Source of the DNA: Rhipicephalus microplus
Taxonomy: Eukaryota > Arthropoda > Arachnida > Ixodida > Ixodidae
Reading direction: 5' to 3'
Assembly (NCBI RefSeq): GCF_043290135.1
Contig: NC_134705.1
Coordinates: 55,219,271-55,283,270, forward strand
Length of the DNA stretch: 64,000 bases
Shown here: one piece after another, positions 1 through 11,202 of the stretch
Numbering within the stretch: the stretch's first letter is position 1
How the letters are laid out: every line of letters starts with the position of its first letter
Made by a program: the position numbers and the translations under genes
The notes under the pieces: model-generated
The model's input: only the letters and a program-made list of their open reading frames with translations
What the model was told of the DNA's origin: nothing
Databases searched by the model: none

Positions 1-2020
1 ATTGTTTACCCCATTCTTCCTGGCGAACTTTGTAGAACACTCCAGCATCTTCAAATCGAGTCTCAGTCGACGATTGTGCTGCCTCTTCTTTCAGAGTTTT
101 ATGAAAGATTGCTTAGCACTTCGGCAGTGCAGAAGTTGGGTGTCGATTGTTGTGAAAGGCATATCAAGTGATAACGGGGGTCTGCAGTTTTGTGCAAGGT
201 AGTTGCGATACTTATTCCGAAATGTCTTCTATACCAGTAGGCGCCGAGCATTGAAGGACCTCACGGACTTTTCCGACGTCATGAATGTATGTCAGGGTGG
301 CATTGTTTAAACTGTTATTTGTACAAGGCGAACATCAGCAGCACTGTCCCTATAGAGCACGAAATTGTAAGCCGGCGTAGGAGACACGTAGCAGTAAGCT
401 ATTAAACTATGTCCCCTCTCTACACGAGAGATAAGAAGAATAAAAAAGACCAGACATCTGCTTCTTTGAAAAGAGTTCAAATCGTGGGAAAATCCCCAGG
501 TTTAACTGAAATATAACAGTAAAACTACCGTGAAGTAGGCATACTTAGTGGACCACCTTTAGCTCAGAAATTACCTTGTAACACCATTAGCAGATTAAAA
601 ATAACCACTACAGAAAGCAAGATTACCTTAAATATACAAATAGTGTCATAGCATATTTTTCACAGCATCGACATCTCGTTCTACTTGGGATGTTTCGTGT
701 CGTTTGAAATGTTTCTGAAGCATCTCCTCAGCGCAGGTCCAACAATTTTTTTGCTTCAAGGTACGTGCTTCTTTAAAGATTTTCTTCAAAAGTCCGCACC
801 AAAAACAGAAGGTAAATATAGATTATATTGCTAAGGGGTGCCACAAATGAACATTATAGGAAAGAGGACGATGCTTAGGGCGAGCTCTTGCAGACTGGGC
901 TCCATATTGTATGCCTGCCTGTTTACCTAAAGTGAAGGTATTTTTCAGACGCCTTTTCCCAGTAACTATATATTCGTTTAAGCGCCTGTACAATGCTTTA
1001 CCACTGCGTTTTCAAAAATATTATTGCAGTATCTCTTGGCCAACTCATATCCATAAAATGCCCTACATAATATTAATACGTGCGTACACATAAAAACGTG
1101 CATAAAAAGTAAGAAACCTATGCGAACTACACGTGCGGACTTTCAGGAAAAACATTCGGAGAATAATGCTCTCCTTTTTACGCCACATTATATTAAGTAT
1201 TTTTTTATTTATGAGACCAGCGAAGCTGTAGGTAGTCTGCGTCAAACAGGGCGAAAATATGCAAATTCTCTATTTAACTATTGAAATTTCAACGAGAAAG
1301 ATCCGCCCAACTTCGCAAAATAGGGTACCGCATCCGGAGCCTCACTGTGACATTCGTCCTACGAGATTGCAAAACTAAAGCTGGAGCAGAGAAATCGCGT
1401 GTTGTCAAACATGATTATGATGAAAAATCAGCTTAGCATACGCTTGTTCTTGCTGTGGAGAAAGACCAATAAGGTGGAGGGAAGTGATGTCAATGCGCCT
1501 TCATTCTCACTGGTAGCACATGCGAGAGTTTTGGACTACAATAACAGCCCGATTGTCGGAGCTGGGGATCGTCAGTTGAGCTAAAACTATAACACAAACT
1601 ATTGTTTTCATTTTGTCCAAAAGGTGGTCTGCCATGCAGACACGTCGCAATAAGTGTAGAAGGGGGAACGAGTATAAATGAGCGTTTTATCTTTATGCAT
1701 TTGCGATGCTATTTTCATTCAGCCAATGACGTTTCCCAATGTAGAAAACATTTTTCGAAAATTGCTTTTCGGAAATGCTGAGTGTTGTAGCAGAATAATT
1801 TACACAATTCTCCTAAATGACGCAAGAATTTCTACAAGAGTGCAAATCATTAAACTCTTTAACGATACCACTCAGGCATGCTTTATCTTGCATTCAAAAG
1901 AACATGCCATTCAAGAAGCGCATATAGTAGAATGTTGAAATGTTGGTTCACTCGAAGACATTGGAGCATGCTTGAGCTTTGACTTCAAGTGCAGATTGCC
2001 TAGCAATGTGGGGCCGCATG
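1..2020. other. No gene recognised
   Basis: About 2 kb of AT-rich sequence with only short open frames (the longest is 86 codons, at 1678-1938). None shows a domain, motif or splice pattern I recognise. The first 300 bases have a weak coding-like texture on the minus strand that faintly recalls a decayed retroelement pol gene, but I cannot place it. Treat as intergenic or intronic. Confidence 0.5.
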
Positions 2021-2076
2021 CGTATTGCCTTCTGGATTGCCCACCTGTTTTAGTGGGCAATCCAGAAGGCAATACG
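2021..2076. repeat. Perfect 24-bp inverted repeat (hairpin)
   Basis: The arms at 2021-2044 and 2053-2076 are exact reverse complements over 24 bases, separated by the 8-base loop CTGTTTTA. The core of the left arm reads TATTGCCTTCTGGATTGC. Flanking bases do not pair, so the stem ends sharply. A perfect short-loop stem in otherwise diverged sequence suggests a recent snap-back duplication, though a small foldback element or transcribed hairpin is possible. Confidence 0.9.
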
Positions 2077-2213
2077 GTCGTTTCAAAATAATACGGAATG
2101 CCTATTGCAAGCGTAGTTGTTCAGTGTGTCACTGCGCCTTAATTCTTCCTTTGCGATTGAGCGAAGGGCCCACTACACATCCGTAGGGCGAAACAAGCTA
2201 CGCTGTAGATGTA

Positions 2214-2790
2214 GATGTAGATTCTAAGTTTTTGCTCACACCCAAGCGGGGGGATCAGCCATGAATCGGGTAGCTTAACAAGAAAAAGAATATTTAAATT
2301 TATGTATCAGGAAAAAGAGTATTACAAAAATATTACATTTTGGTAAATTATCCTTAAAAATGTGGATGAATCAGTTTCTACTAAAATGGCACAAAATGAC
2401 TGCTCTCAAACATTATTTTCCTGTAGCTTACAATGGTTAACTGAGAACCTTTTGGCATTGAGGTTATTGAGTAACTTTCTACGACTATTCAATGAAATCT
2501 CGCACGGCCTCGCACACTTGCCCATTGCTGCGCCCAAGGGTATGTGCACCTAGGGATAGTAGATTTGACGTTGTCAAAGCTAATATAAGGATTTGTAATG
2601 ATATTTCTAGCGATACTTGTCTTAGTGTTAAAACGTTCGACAAGTGATCAAAAAGTATTCCACAGCTTCCTCTTCTCCACAAAAAGAACAAAGTGGGGAG
2701 AATGTCCAGCCTGCTCTGAATAATTACAATTGAATTGAGGAATACGAAAGCGTAATCGAGGGATTAAACATCCAGACATCTGTTATGACA
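2214..2790 (-). mobile_element. Non-LTR retrotransposon (LINE) 3' end
   Basis: Read on the minus strand, this is the C-terminal part of a LINE ORF followed by its 3' tail. A cysteine-rich stretch (CSFCGEEE...FLITC, about 2640-2690) has the C-x2-C...H/C layout typical of the end of tick LINE ORF2. In a neighbouring frame follows LLSLGAHTLGRSNGQVCEA, the usual downstream block, so there is a frameshift between them. The 3' end (2214-2290) contains a block beginning CACACCCAAG and ending GGGATCAGCC that recurs at 41813-41906. It stops at a short (ATCTAC)n tail at 2214-2222. The copy is 5'-truncated and non-functional. Confidence 0.65.
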
Positions 2791-4914
2791 TTAGAAATGT
2801 TGCTGCTACTGTGAAAGCTGTTCACTTTGTTCACCGTTCAGCTGATGATGATGGTGATTAAAGATATCTGATTACTTTGTGACAGGTGGGCCTGTAAAAC
2901 AACGACTCGTTTCTCACTTGACATGTTTTGACTCCTGGGGCAATTTTAAGCTTCTTTCATATAATATAGGATGCGTTAAGGAAACACCTTTCACTACACA
3001 TAATTCATTCAGTTTTTTAAGGCAGTTTCAGCAAATATTGTGGCTTGTGGTAGCACACTGCTCGAGACGCAGGCGGCCTCGGTCTTGATGCTCACGAAAA
3101 CTTGAAAACGTTCAAAACTGCGTTTTCTTTCCATATGTCTGAAGCTTTCGCTTGCGCACAAGATGATTTTTCGCTCATAACTAACGACGCTGACACCGTG
3201 ACCATTAGTTATGCCGGAATTTTTGTCAAACGAGCTCGTTAACGCGTTAAGGTTTTCCATTCGAAAAGCCCATGAGAATATTCATTATATTAGTGCCTAT
3301 TTTCATATCAATTCAATCTATGTTAGCTTTTTTGTAATGAATTCTGTTACAATAAAAGTTACAATGAAATCACAACAGCGCTTTTTTGGGTGGAGTAGTT
3401 GTCTGCTGCCGCGAGTGTTCGTAACCAATATCGCGTGAAACACAAAAATAAAGGAAATAGAAAGTCTTGATTTAAATGGGTTCGACCCAGGGCCCTATAC
3501 ATGGCAGCTCAGCATTATCAACTTGACAATATATATATATTTCATGGCTTGCTGGGTACCTTGCTGCAAAACTTGCATTTTGAAGCATTGGTAGAGCTTA
3601 CGAGAGGTGTTAGAAACGCTGCTCTTAGAGCTTTCGCTGTGACTGTGGTAGAAATTTCGCGCTAGCCTGATGTTTTTGAATTTTACGTCGTTTCATTCAG
3701 TGACAATTTTCAAATCTCCACCAGGTGGTTTCAAAAGAGGAACCTATATAAGTGTTCAGTACTGCACATATACCATATTTATGTGGTACATAAGCATGAA
3801 GTGATGTTTAACCCAGCGATATACACTGCATCACATTAAACGTGAAGATCTGCAAAGACTCGAAGAAACTGTTTAATGTCACCAAATAATCAGCGAAATG
3901 TATCTGCAATCAAGTTATTGAGGGAGTCAGCGAACCGTCATGAGATTTCGGTGATGGTGCTTATTCCAGTAAAGGTGGGTGGCCAGAGCGATACGGTTTC
4001 TACCCGCTACAGTACAAAGAGCTTCGAAAGAGTTGACTGTCTTCATGTAATTGGCAACATTGTAATAGTGGCGTAGGTTCTTCCTTTAGATCGGACATAA
4101 ATTTGCCAGTTCAGTGTGAAAGTGAAGCTTTGTAAAATTTGATCTCAGAAAGCTACCTGGAGATTTCACTGATAATTATTGATTCATTTTCAATTTCTGA
4201 CTTCTTGAGGCCCAATCAAAAATGAGCTTCAGTGGCTGTAAGGCACGCAGGCCATCATAAATCATTCACAAAAAGAGGCCATCGGAAAGAGAAAGAAGTG
4301 TGAAATGTACATGCATATAACAATAAAGCCTTATTAATAATATCGTTATATACACGCAAAGCTCTTGTTTAGTTAAACATGTCCATAAAACACTTCATTC
4401 GAGACAATTACGTCTACATAAGAAAAAAATGGCAATGAAAAACACAGTGACACGACGTTCTAGTAGCCACACCTCGTGATTTTTCAAATAGTTAAAAGGC
4501 TTGAGAGTCCACATAGGCTAAACAGAAAACACACAGCAATTAACAACGTATGTCAACGCTTACCTTTTGTCAGTGCAACCCAGAAATCGTGCTTATAGCT
4601 GAAACACTGCCGATATTATTTAGAATTGTGGGCACCAGTAGTGATGTGTGTTGCCACTCACAAACCCTTAGAAACCTTGGAATCCTAGCATACGTACAAA
4701 GGTCCGAGAATTTTGCCATCATTGTAGTCTATTGCGTTTTTTTCCTGAAACAGTTGGAACTAGGAAATTTACCAGGCTCTCAATATAAAGTGCTTCCCAT
4801 CACTCGTAAAAAAAAAAAAAACTTGTGTCCGCAAGTGTCTCACTTTATGCTGAGACATCACACTATACGTCAGCGTTCCGCCACACCATAGTTTTTGTGG
4901 AATATTGCAAAGAG
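2791..4914. other. No gene recognised
   Basis: AT-rich sequence with short open frames on both strands (up to about 113 codons around 4550-4891), none with a recognisable domain. A short AT run lies near 3528-3541. I see no rRNA, tRNA or repeat family here. Confidence 0.5.
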
Positions 4915-5310
4915 TTCACACATTTCAGAGTGCTCGGTGGAAGTTGGTTTGCAGATTTCACCCGCTATGTCAGGTACGATGGTTTACCATTTCATGTAAT
5001 ACTATGGTCAAACCATCAGGTGGGGATACCTCGGAGATTCACCTATACAATCGGTGCCGCAGCATAAGTGCTTGGGCGTAATTATTGAATATAGGCTTTC
5101 TGTGGGCTCTGCCGTTACTAGAGGTAGGTGCAAATCACTGTCACGGCTAAAGTTCGTGGCCGCCTTTACTACTAAGGAGAGTGAGACTTCCTAGACAACA
5201 GCGCTGCACGCTTACGAATTATGCGTACGTTGTTGTGTAGTGCATGTCTTGCAAATATTGAAAGTAGCTCGTGCTTTAATGTATCATATTGTACAAGATC
5301 ATTGTGTTCA
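4915..5310 (+). mobile_element. LINE reverse transcriptase thumb fragment
   Basis: The plus-strand translation (with frameshifts and stops) around 5060-5260 includes LGVIIEYRLSVGSAVT, matching the block that follows the RT active site in I/Jockey-type LINEs (...LGVxIDxxLSWxxHV...). Further residues resemble the region leading to the RNase H domain. The YADD region and both ends are absent, so this is a short, old fragment. No tail or target duplication is evident. Confidence 0.5.
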
Positions 5311-5404
5311 CCTCCGACTTAAACTTTTAATGAAACCCACCAATTGCCCACAAATGTCACTGCCAACATAGATGAATCAAAATTAACACTAATATCATTT
5401 ATTT

Positions 5405-7740
5405 CAAGTCGTATAACAGATTATAGGCAACGTAAAAATATAAAGATGGAGGTCCCGTAGTCACACGCGAAAATGGGATCTCCTTTGGATGATAGTAGAG
5501 TTAATATTAAATACAAAACGGAAATATGGAGACCTAATCACAAAGGCTAGTACAATACAAGCAAAAATAAGGAAATCAATGAATAATACTAACAAAAATC
5601 ATTGAAAAAAAAGAAATATGTCAAGATTAAGAAGGGTAGGGCGCGCAATATATTCGAAAGATAAAACCGAAATGCAGTACAATAGTCATTTAAACGTAAA
5701 CAATAAACCAAACACAGTAGGCACAAAATATAGATCGTAGAAATAAGATACAGAGTTGTGATATAATATAAATAAACAATAATATCGGGGAAAATAATGA
5801 AGCAGTCCAAAACCGGAGTTAGTTGAATAGTTGAATCTAAAAAGAAAGTTTTGGAGTTCAGAAAGAAATCTATGGGCATTTGCTAGTTTTAAAGTAGTTA
5901 GTAGCGTATTCCAGAAAGCGAGTGCTGAGAATTGTAATGACTATTTGCCGTATATGGTGCGGACGATGGGTAGGACGAAGGTAAGTTTGCCAGAGCATCT
6001 AGTATTATTATTGTTAAAAAAGAATGTCTTCAGTACTATGGATGCACGAATGTTATTGTGTAGTGCACTACGAACGAAAATGGCGAGATTTTATCTCATA
6101 AGATTCGACACTTGGATTATTATGAGAATGCAACAAATCACTGGCGTTAACAAAATGAGAAAAAAAATGTTATTAGACAGGTGGCTTGGTTTTCAGTGGC
6201 TTGTAGGGACGTAATTAGGGTGGCTAATGTTCGTGCTTCCCTATGATTCAATGTTGTAGTTAAGATGATAATGACCGAAAGCCTAATAAAGTGCTATAAG
6301 AGAAGAGAAGGAAAAATGCGACCAAGCTTTAATGAGGTCAGGTATATTGTAGGCCATCTTTTTTATTGTGAGAAACGAGTAAATGATGTTCAAGGGGGCA
6401 ACAAGTGCGACACCTAGAATGTACAATAGTTAGCTGGAGGGATAGTAAGATTGTTGATGGAAATGTTTTGAGTACAAAACATAATAGGTGCTTACCGTCA
6501 TAACGCAGGCATGTTTCGGAGACACATATATTTGAAAGAGCGTTGTTAGGTGAAAAAAAGAAGGTTGTGAAAGTCGTCAAAATGCATGCCAATGCTTCTA
6601 TAGCGGTAAAGTGAATGATTGAATTAAAGTCGCGCACTGTGAACCGATTCAGCGCAGATGCTCGGAAGTAATAAGTCATTGTAGATGTAGACAAATTGAT
6701 GTCTCTTGGTAGAAGCGGAAAGGTTAGACTCCTCAAAATTGCGCCAAACATCGCTCTAGTTTGTTTCTCTGGCCTTCATTTCACAGTTATCAGTCCAGAG
6801 GCGCTTTTAGTTGTTAGAATTTTCTAATGCCAGCACCTTGGAAAACATTGCTTTATCCTGTGGTGTCAAATGATCATTGGCCAAAGAAGGAGAGTTGCCC
6901 TCAGATATATCATTTTTATTCAGGCCGAGCTTTACTTTTCGTGCCTTGGTGATAAAAACAAAGTCTCGCAATTAAGTTGTTCTCTTTCTCTTTCGTATAA
7001 ACTCGATCAACAACGTCAGGATCAGAGAAGGTGACTGGACATCCAATTTTCTTTGCAACTGTTTCTGATGCAGCGGCGCAGTTTTCACCCTGAGTGCAGG
7101 GGACACCTCTTAACCCGCCGTAGTTTATGAGTAAGTACCGTTCCAGCTCTGAAACCTTTCGTGCCAGTGAACAGTTTCCAAATTTAAGGTCTTTGTTTTC
7201 GGCTACAAGCACAGCCTTTTCACTATTCAGTTTGTCAACTAAGTTATTGAAAAATTTATAACAGGACTCGAGGCTATACTTTTGTTTATTTAGACCAGGC
7301 ACGTCAACTCCAAAGGCCTTCTTTACCATAATAATCTTGTCAACAATGCGACTGGTCATGCGATCAGATTCACTGACCAGCCTTGACTCCACTTCATCGA
7401 TCCTCTTAGCAAAATCTGCACAGGTGGGCACCTTATCAGTACAAAACTGCACAATGCACGGTGGATACGAAGAACGGATTTGGGTAACTAAAATTGGCTA
7501 AAAAAAGCAGCGACAGAACTAGGATAATAAAGAGAACGGCATTAGCCATCAAAACGAACCTGTAAAAGCAAGAAGAAAGCGTGAGACAGTGGGCAGGAAA
7601 ACTGCCACTGCAGCCAAGGATGGTTGAAGGTAGGGGAAGGCTCTTTTTAGGCAGAGATGACGGGCAAGCCAGCACCATCTGGTGGTCTTCGATGGTGATC
7701 TTTCTGGCTGAACCAGATCGCTTTTCGAATGGCACGTGTC
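5405..7740 (-). mobile_element. Internally deleted CR1-like LINE
   Basis: On the minus strand the order is as follows: an upstream leader (7452-7740); an ORF1-type protein with a coiled coil and FP25K-like fold (6916-7452, continuing frameshifted to about 6730); the beginning of an endonuclease ORF (about 6450-6730, with a CVSETCL-type motif); then, without the catalytic RT core, the C-terminal segment of ORF2 (5830-6010, KLTFVLPIVRTIYGK and a following AFWN block); and a 3' UTR-like stretch to about 5405. The ends of CR1-like elements flank a missing RT, so the copy is a deletion derivative and cannot move by itself. Boundaries are approximate. Confidence 0.6.
6730..7452 (-). pseudogene. LINE ORF1 protein, FP25K-like
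   Basis: A 178-codon open frame (6916-7452) starts with a heptad-rich region (residues about 10-110, many Leu/Ile/Val at a/d positions) compatible with a trimerising coiled coil. It ends with a block (CPVTFSDPDVVDRVYTKEK, about residues 135-160) that matches the conserved patch shared by CR1/L2 ORF1 proteins and the baculovirus few-polyhedra protein. In these LINEs ORF1 binds RNA. Downstream bases encode the rest of the domain in other frames (FSKVLALE, WTDNCE), so the ORF is broken by at least one frameshift after residue 178. No neighbouring RT core is left. Confidence 0.6.
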
Positions 7741-8097
7741 GCTAATCTAGAAGATGTTCCGTATACTATACATCAGTGAAAAGAGGCAAGTGTTATAATT
7801 AAGGTAAACAAAAGCTACAATATCTAGGTGGTACAGGCATACGCGGCTAAATCGAGCCATGAGGATCACTTGCTTGAACGCTTCTATGAAGACGTAGAGT
7901 CAGCCATCAGTTAAGTAAAGATACAGTATACTATTTTGATGGGCAACTTTAATGCCGAAGTAGCATTTGTGCTGTTGCGCTACAGGAATCGAAATGCATC
8001 TTTGATAATGTATTACATCACGGTAAATTATTTGCATGTCATGATTTACAGTTATGTTATTATATCACCTTGCACGATTTGTGATATTCATACATAC
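7741..8097. other. No gene recognised
   Basis: Spacer between the deleted LINE and the left LTR of the next element. Only short frames; no motif recognised. Confidence 0.5.
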
Positions 8098-8276
8098 TGT
8101 TACGGGGAAGATTTATTCACCGAGAGCTGGTCTTGCTAACGACTTAGAGAGCACACAGTCATGCAGGCCAACGGGAGAAGCTCGAGAGTCTAACCCACAA
8201 CAACCACGCTGTCGCCTTCTTCATTTGGGTGCCAATTCAGCTGTGTCGGGGCGACAGTTCCATACACGTATCATCA
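8098..8276 (-). repeat. 3' LTR of gypsy element
   Basis: A 179-bp block with inverted ends: plus-strand TGTTACGGGG at the left and TATCATCA at the right (minus-strand TGATGATA...CCCCGTAACA). A purine-rich stretch (minus-strand GGCCGGGG) directly precedes it and is the likely plus-strand primer. Bases 8165-8276 recur at 11195-11306. Confidence 0.75.
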
Positions 8277-9417
8277 CCCCGGCCTGTAAGGAACCGTCTC
8301 GGTGCCTGTTAAATGAGCGAGTCGGCGTTGTAGGGCTTGAGACGAGAAAGGTGGACTACTTCCGTTCTGGGTGCAGCAGCCGATGAGTTTGTGGTAGCGG
8401 CAATCTCGTAGGTCACAGGTGTGACATGACGAATGTCTCGGTATGGCCCAGCGTATCGCGATAGTAGTTTCTCGCAGAGGCCAACACGTCGAGATGGGAG
8501 CCACAGGAGAACAAGAGATCCCGCAGAAAAAACGGCATCTCTATGTCGATGGTCATAAAGGGGCTTCTGTGCTGTCTGCGACGACGATAACCGAGCGCAC
8601 GCTACCGTGCGTGCCGTGAGGGCCCGGGTGATCGCATCCTGAGCGTACGAAGTGAATTGTGGGTGGTCTGATGAAAGCAGTGTGTCGAAGAGCAGTAAGG
8701 GATGACGTCTGAAGTGTAGATAAAAGGAGGAGTAGCCCGCTGTTTCATGATGAACGAGTTATAGGCGAAGATTACGAACGGAAGAGCTATGTCCCAATCA
8801 TTGTGGTCGGTAGATACGTACATGGCAAGCATGTCTGTCAATATGCGGTTTGGGTGCTCCGTAAGGCCGTTAGTCTGAGGGTGGTAAGATGTGGTGAAGT
8901 TGTGACGGGTAGCACAAGATCGGAGTAGATCATCAACCACTCGAGAACGAAAGTAGCGACCACGGTCTGTGATCAGGTGAGACGGAGCGCCATGCTGGAT
9001 AATAATGTCGTACAGCAGGAAGTCGGCAACGTCGGTTGAGCAGCTGGTTGGTAGCGCTCGAGTGATTGCATACCGAGTGGCATAGTCTGTGGTTACTGCA
9101 ATTCATTTATTTCCAGTTGTAGAAGTAGGAAAGGGACCTATCAAGTCCGACCCCACTCGATAAAATGGCTCGGCTGGAAGTTCGATAGGTTGAAGAAGAC
9201 TGGCAGGGGGAGTCGTAGGCTTCTTTCGGCGCTGGCAGGGGTCACATGATGCGACGTAACGGCGAACAGTGCGGTAGAAGCCCTTCCAGAATACTCGTCG
9301 TCGAAAGCGGTCGTAAGTTCTTTAGACTCCTAGATGTCCAGAAGTTGGAGCGTCGTGGAATTGTCGCAGAACATCCTTTCGCAGGTGATGCGGTACGACA
9401 ATTAAAAGTTCCGCGCC
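8277..9417 (-). pseudogene. Gypsy integrase and pol C-terminus
   Basis: Minus-strand translation gives the zinc-binding HHCC entry (HDAPTSGHLGV near 9330). It is followed, with stops, by the DDE core region and the highly conserved YHPQTNGLTE block and NRILTDMLAMYVS (8602-8940), and then the SLVLLW-type C-terminal module near 8470-8540. In gypsy elements integrase inserts the cDNA copy into the genome. Frameshifts and stops (for example around 8700) make it non-functional. Sequence upstream of the zinc finger is separated by the LINE insertion and continues at 10572. Confidence 0.75.
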
Positions 9418-9428
9418 GTCGGGGTGTA
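9418..9428. repeat. Target site duplication, left copy
   Basis: GTCGGGGTGTA, identical to 10561-10571. The pair brackets the nested LINE and, with one copy removed, restores continuity of the gypsy pol reading (LHPD in both flanks). Confidence 0.85.
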
Positions 9429-10560
9429 GAGAGAGAGAGAGAATGTGCCAAGTTGTTTCATCATTGCCACAATGGTCACATGCAGCAGTGTCAGCCATTC
9501 CTATGCGGAACGCGTACGCATTGGTAAATGCGACGCCCAACCATAATCTGCACAGCATTGTAGCGTCTCGTCGGTGTAATAACGGAGGAATTCGAAGACT
9601 GAGGGTTGGGTCTAAAGTACCTAACCGTGCATGGATGAAATGTGACTCGTTCCACCGTGACGTGGTGCGCTTGCGAGCAAGCATGCGGAGTTTCCGTGCA
9701 GCGTCAGTTCTGGAAAGCGGAATTGATATTTCATCGCTTTCAGAATGGGCAGAACGGGCACCTCGATCGGGCCGTTCATTGCCAATTATTCCACAGTGAC
9801 TCGGAAGCCATTGACAGGCTATTTCATGTCCTTCCTCAATAAATTGGTGAGTCTTTTCTGCAATCTCAAATACGAGCTATTTGTACGGGCCGTGGCATAA
9901 AGGTGATGAAAGGGATTGCAGTGCCGCCATTTAGTCACTGAAAATTGTTCATTTTTGTGGCTGTTGATTGCTGATAAATTCCAATGCAGCACAAAGAGCT
10001 GTGAGCTCTGCTCCCGTTGATTTAGTGAGGTGGGAGGTCTTGAATTTTCTTGTCGTGTCTTTTATCGGTATAACAAGTGATGCCGTTGAACTCTTTTGTA
10101 AAACAGAGCCGTCGGTGTATACGTGTATACAGCCTTGATACGTCTCGTATAACAAGAGCAGAGCAGGCTGTCTAAGAGCAGGTGACGACATATCTGCTTT
10201 TTTCTTGATGCCAGGTATAGTTAGCCTGATATTAGCCGGAGTCAGGCGCCAGGGAGGAGTCGAAGGCCTGGCGGCGGGTGTGAAGCATGTTGGTAAAGAA
10301 TCGCGGTATGTGGTGACTGTTTGGAAAAATGACGAACATGGTCTGTCTGCTGGTAAAAAGGCTAGGTGGTGGCAGGGTGTCTAGCAATATGCCTTATATG
10401 TGTCCTGAGTGCCTCAACGTCGATATGTGTCGTGATGAGGTGGTCACCGGCGATAGCTATAGTAGCCATTGTTGACGCACTACGAGGCAAGCCGAGGCAA
10501 ATCCGGAGTGCCTGGGTCTGAACACTGTGTAGCGTTCGAAGGCTCGTTTTGCTTGCATTG
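9429..10560 (-). mobile_element. Nested I/R1-like LINE fragment
   Basis: A 1132-bp minus-strand insertion with an 11-bp perfect target duplication. Order on minus: the post-RT block (RICLGLPRSAS, 10362-10560); the RNase H domain starting at HVYTDGSV (about 10130) with its glutamate in STGAELTALCAALEF; the later RNase H part with CQWLPSHCG (about 9800-9830); and a terminal C-x2-C zinc motif (CDHCGNDETTWHI, about 9450). The insertion stops inside the coding region at a (CT)n run (9429-9441) instead of after a 3' UTR. It is 5'-truncated, with some frameshifts. Confidence 0.8.
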
Positions 10561-10571
10561 GTCGGGGTGTA
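10561..10571. repeat. Target site duplication, right copy
   Basis: GTCGGGGTGTA, identical to 9418-9428. It marks the 5' boundary of the minus-strand LINE. Confidence 0.85.
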
Positions 10572-10857
10572 AGTTGCGGCTGTACAAAACGTTGTCTTGA
10601 AGTAGGTATCTGCTAAGAGAAGGGTCAGCATGACGCGATTGAAGGTGGTCAATAATGGTGAGCAGCGATGGATCTCGGCGCTGTTCGTCGGCCACGTTCA
10701 GAAAGTCAGTGATGGCTAAAACGCAGGCATCGGATTCCAAATCAGTGGAGCTAGGTGGATCAACGGGGTGCCGGGATAACCAGTCAGCATCGCTGTGCAG
10801 CTTTCCAGATTTGTAAACAACCGAGAACGTGTACTCTTGTAATCGAAGTGGCCGTCG
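10572..10857 (-). pseudogene. Gypsy RNase H end and connection region
   Basis: Minus-strand translation gives [20 protein letters not shown] followed by ADWLSRHPVD, the very characteristic end of the gypsy RNase H domain. A linker follows (RRDPSLLTIIDHLQSRH, then YLLQDNVLYSRNLHPD) that reads straight into the integrase zinc finger once the nested LINE is removed. The reading is open across this segment. Upstream RT and RNase H catalytic parts are replaced by the plus-strand formin fragment at about 10858. Confidence 0.8.
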
Positions 10858-11202
10858 GCCTCCACGTCCTTCTCCTCCACCTCCACCATTGCCAGGAGTT
10901 GGGGACATACTTCCTCCGCCGCCGCTTCCTCTCGGTTCTGGCATCCCACCACCTCCCCCGTTGCCTGGCATGGGTGGGCCCCCACCGCCCCTCCCTTACA
11001 AGGGATGGGGCCACCCCCGCCTCCACCAATGCTTGGGATGGGGAGACCCCCACCCCCTCCACCGCCACCGGGCCTGAGCGCCATGCTGGGCCAGATGCCC
11101 AATGGGGCACTTCCCATGTCGCCGATCAAGCCTGAATCTCTTCCGCATGGCATGAAGCCCAAGAAGAAGTACACCGTCGGTACCACTCTTAAAAAGGCCA
11201 AC
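10858..11202 (+). pseudogene. dia: Diaphanous-type formin fragment (FH1 to start of FH2)
   Basis: The plus-strand translation is a run of proline blocks separated by LPGMG-type spacers (10870-11070), the FH1 domain that binds profilin-actin. It is followed by a linker (LGQMPNGALPMSPIK) and MKPKKKYTVGTTLKKAN, which matches the very start of the FH2 domain of diaphanous formins (...KPKKxW/Y...xRANW...). Reading stops matching immediately after KKAN. A single-base frameshift lies near 10990-11000, since the two open frames 10829-11077 and 11005-11331 join there. No splice donor follows, so this is a truncated piece, not an exon end. It lies opposite in direction to the surrounding gypsy element. 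Confidence 0.65.

Noticed and set aside
3876..4076. Short open frames in 2.8-4.9 kb as genes
   Set aside because: Lengths and composition are as expected by chance in AT-rich DNA and no domain is visible.
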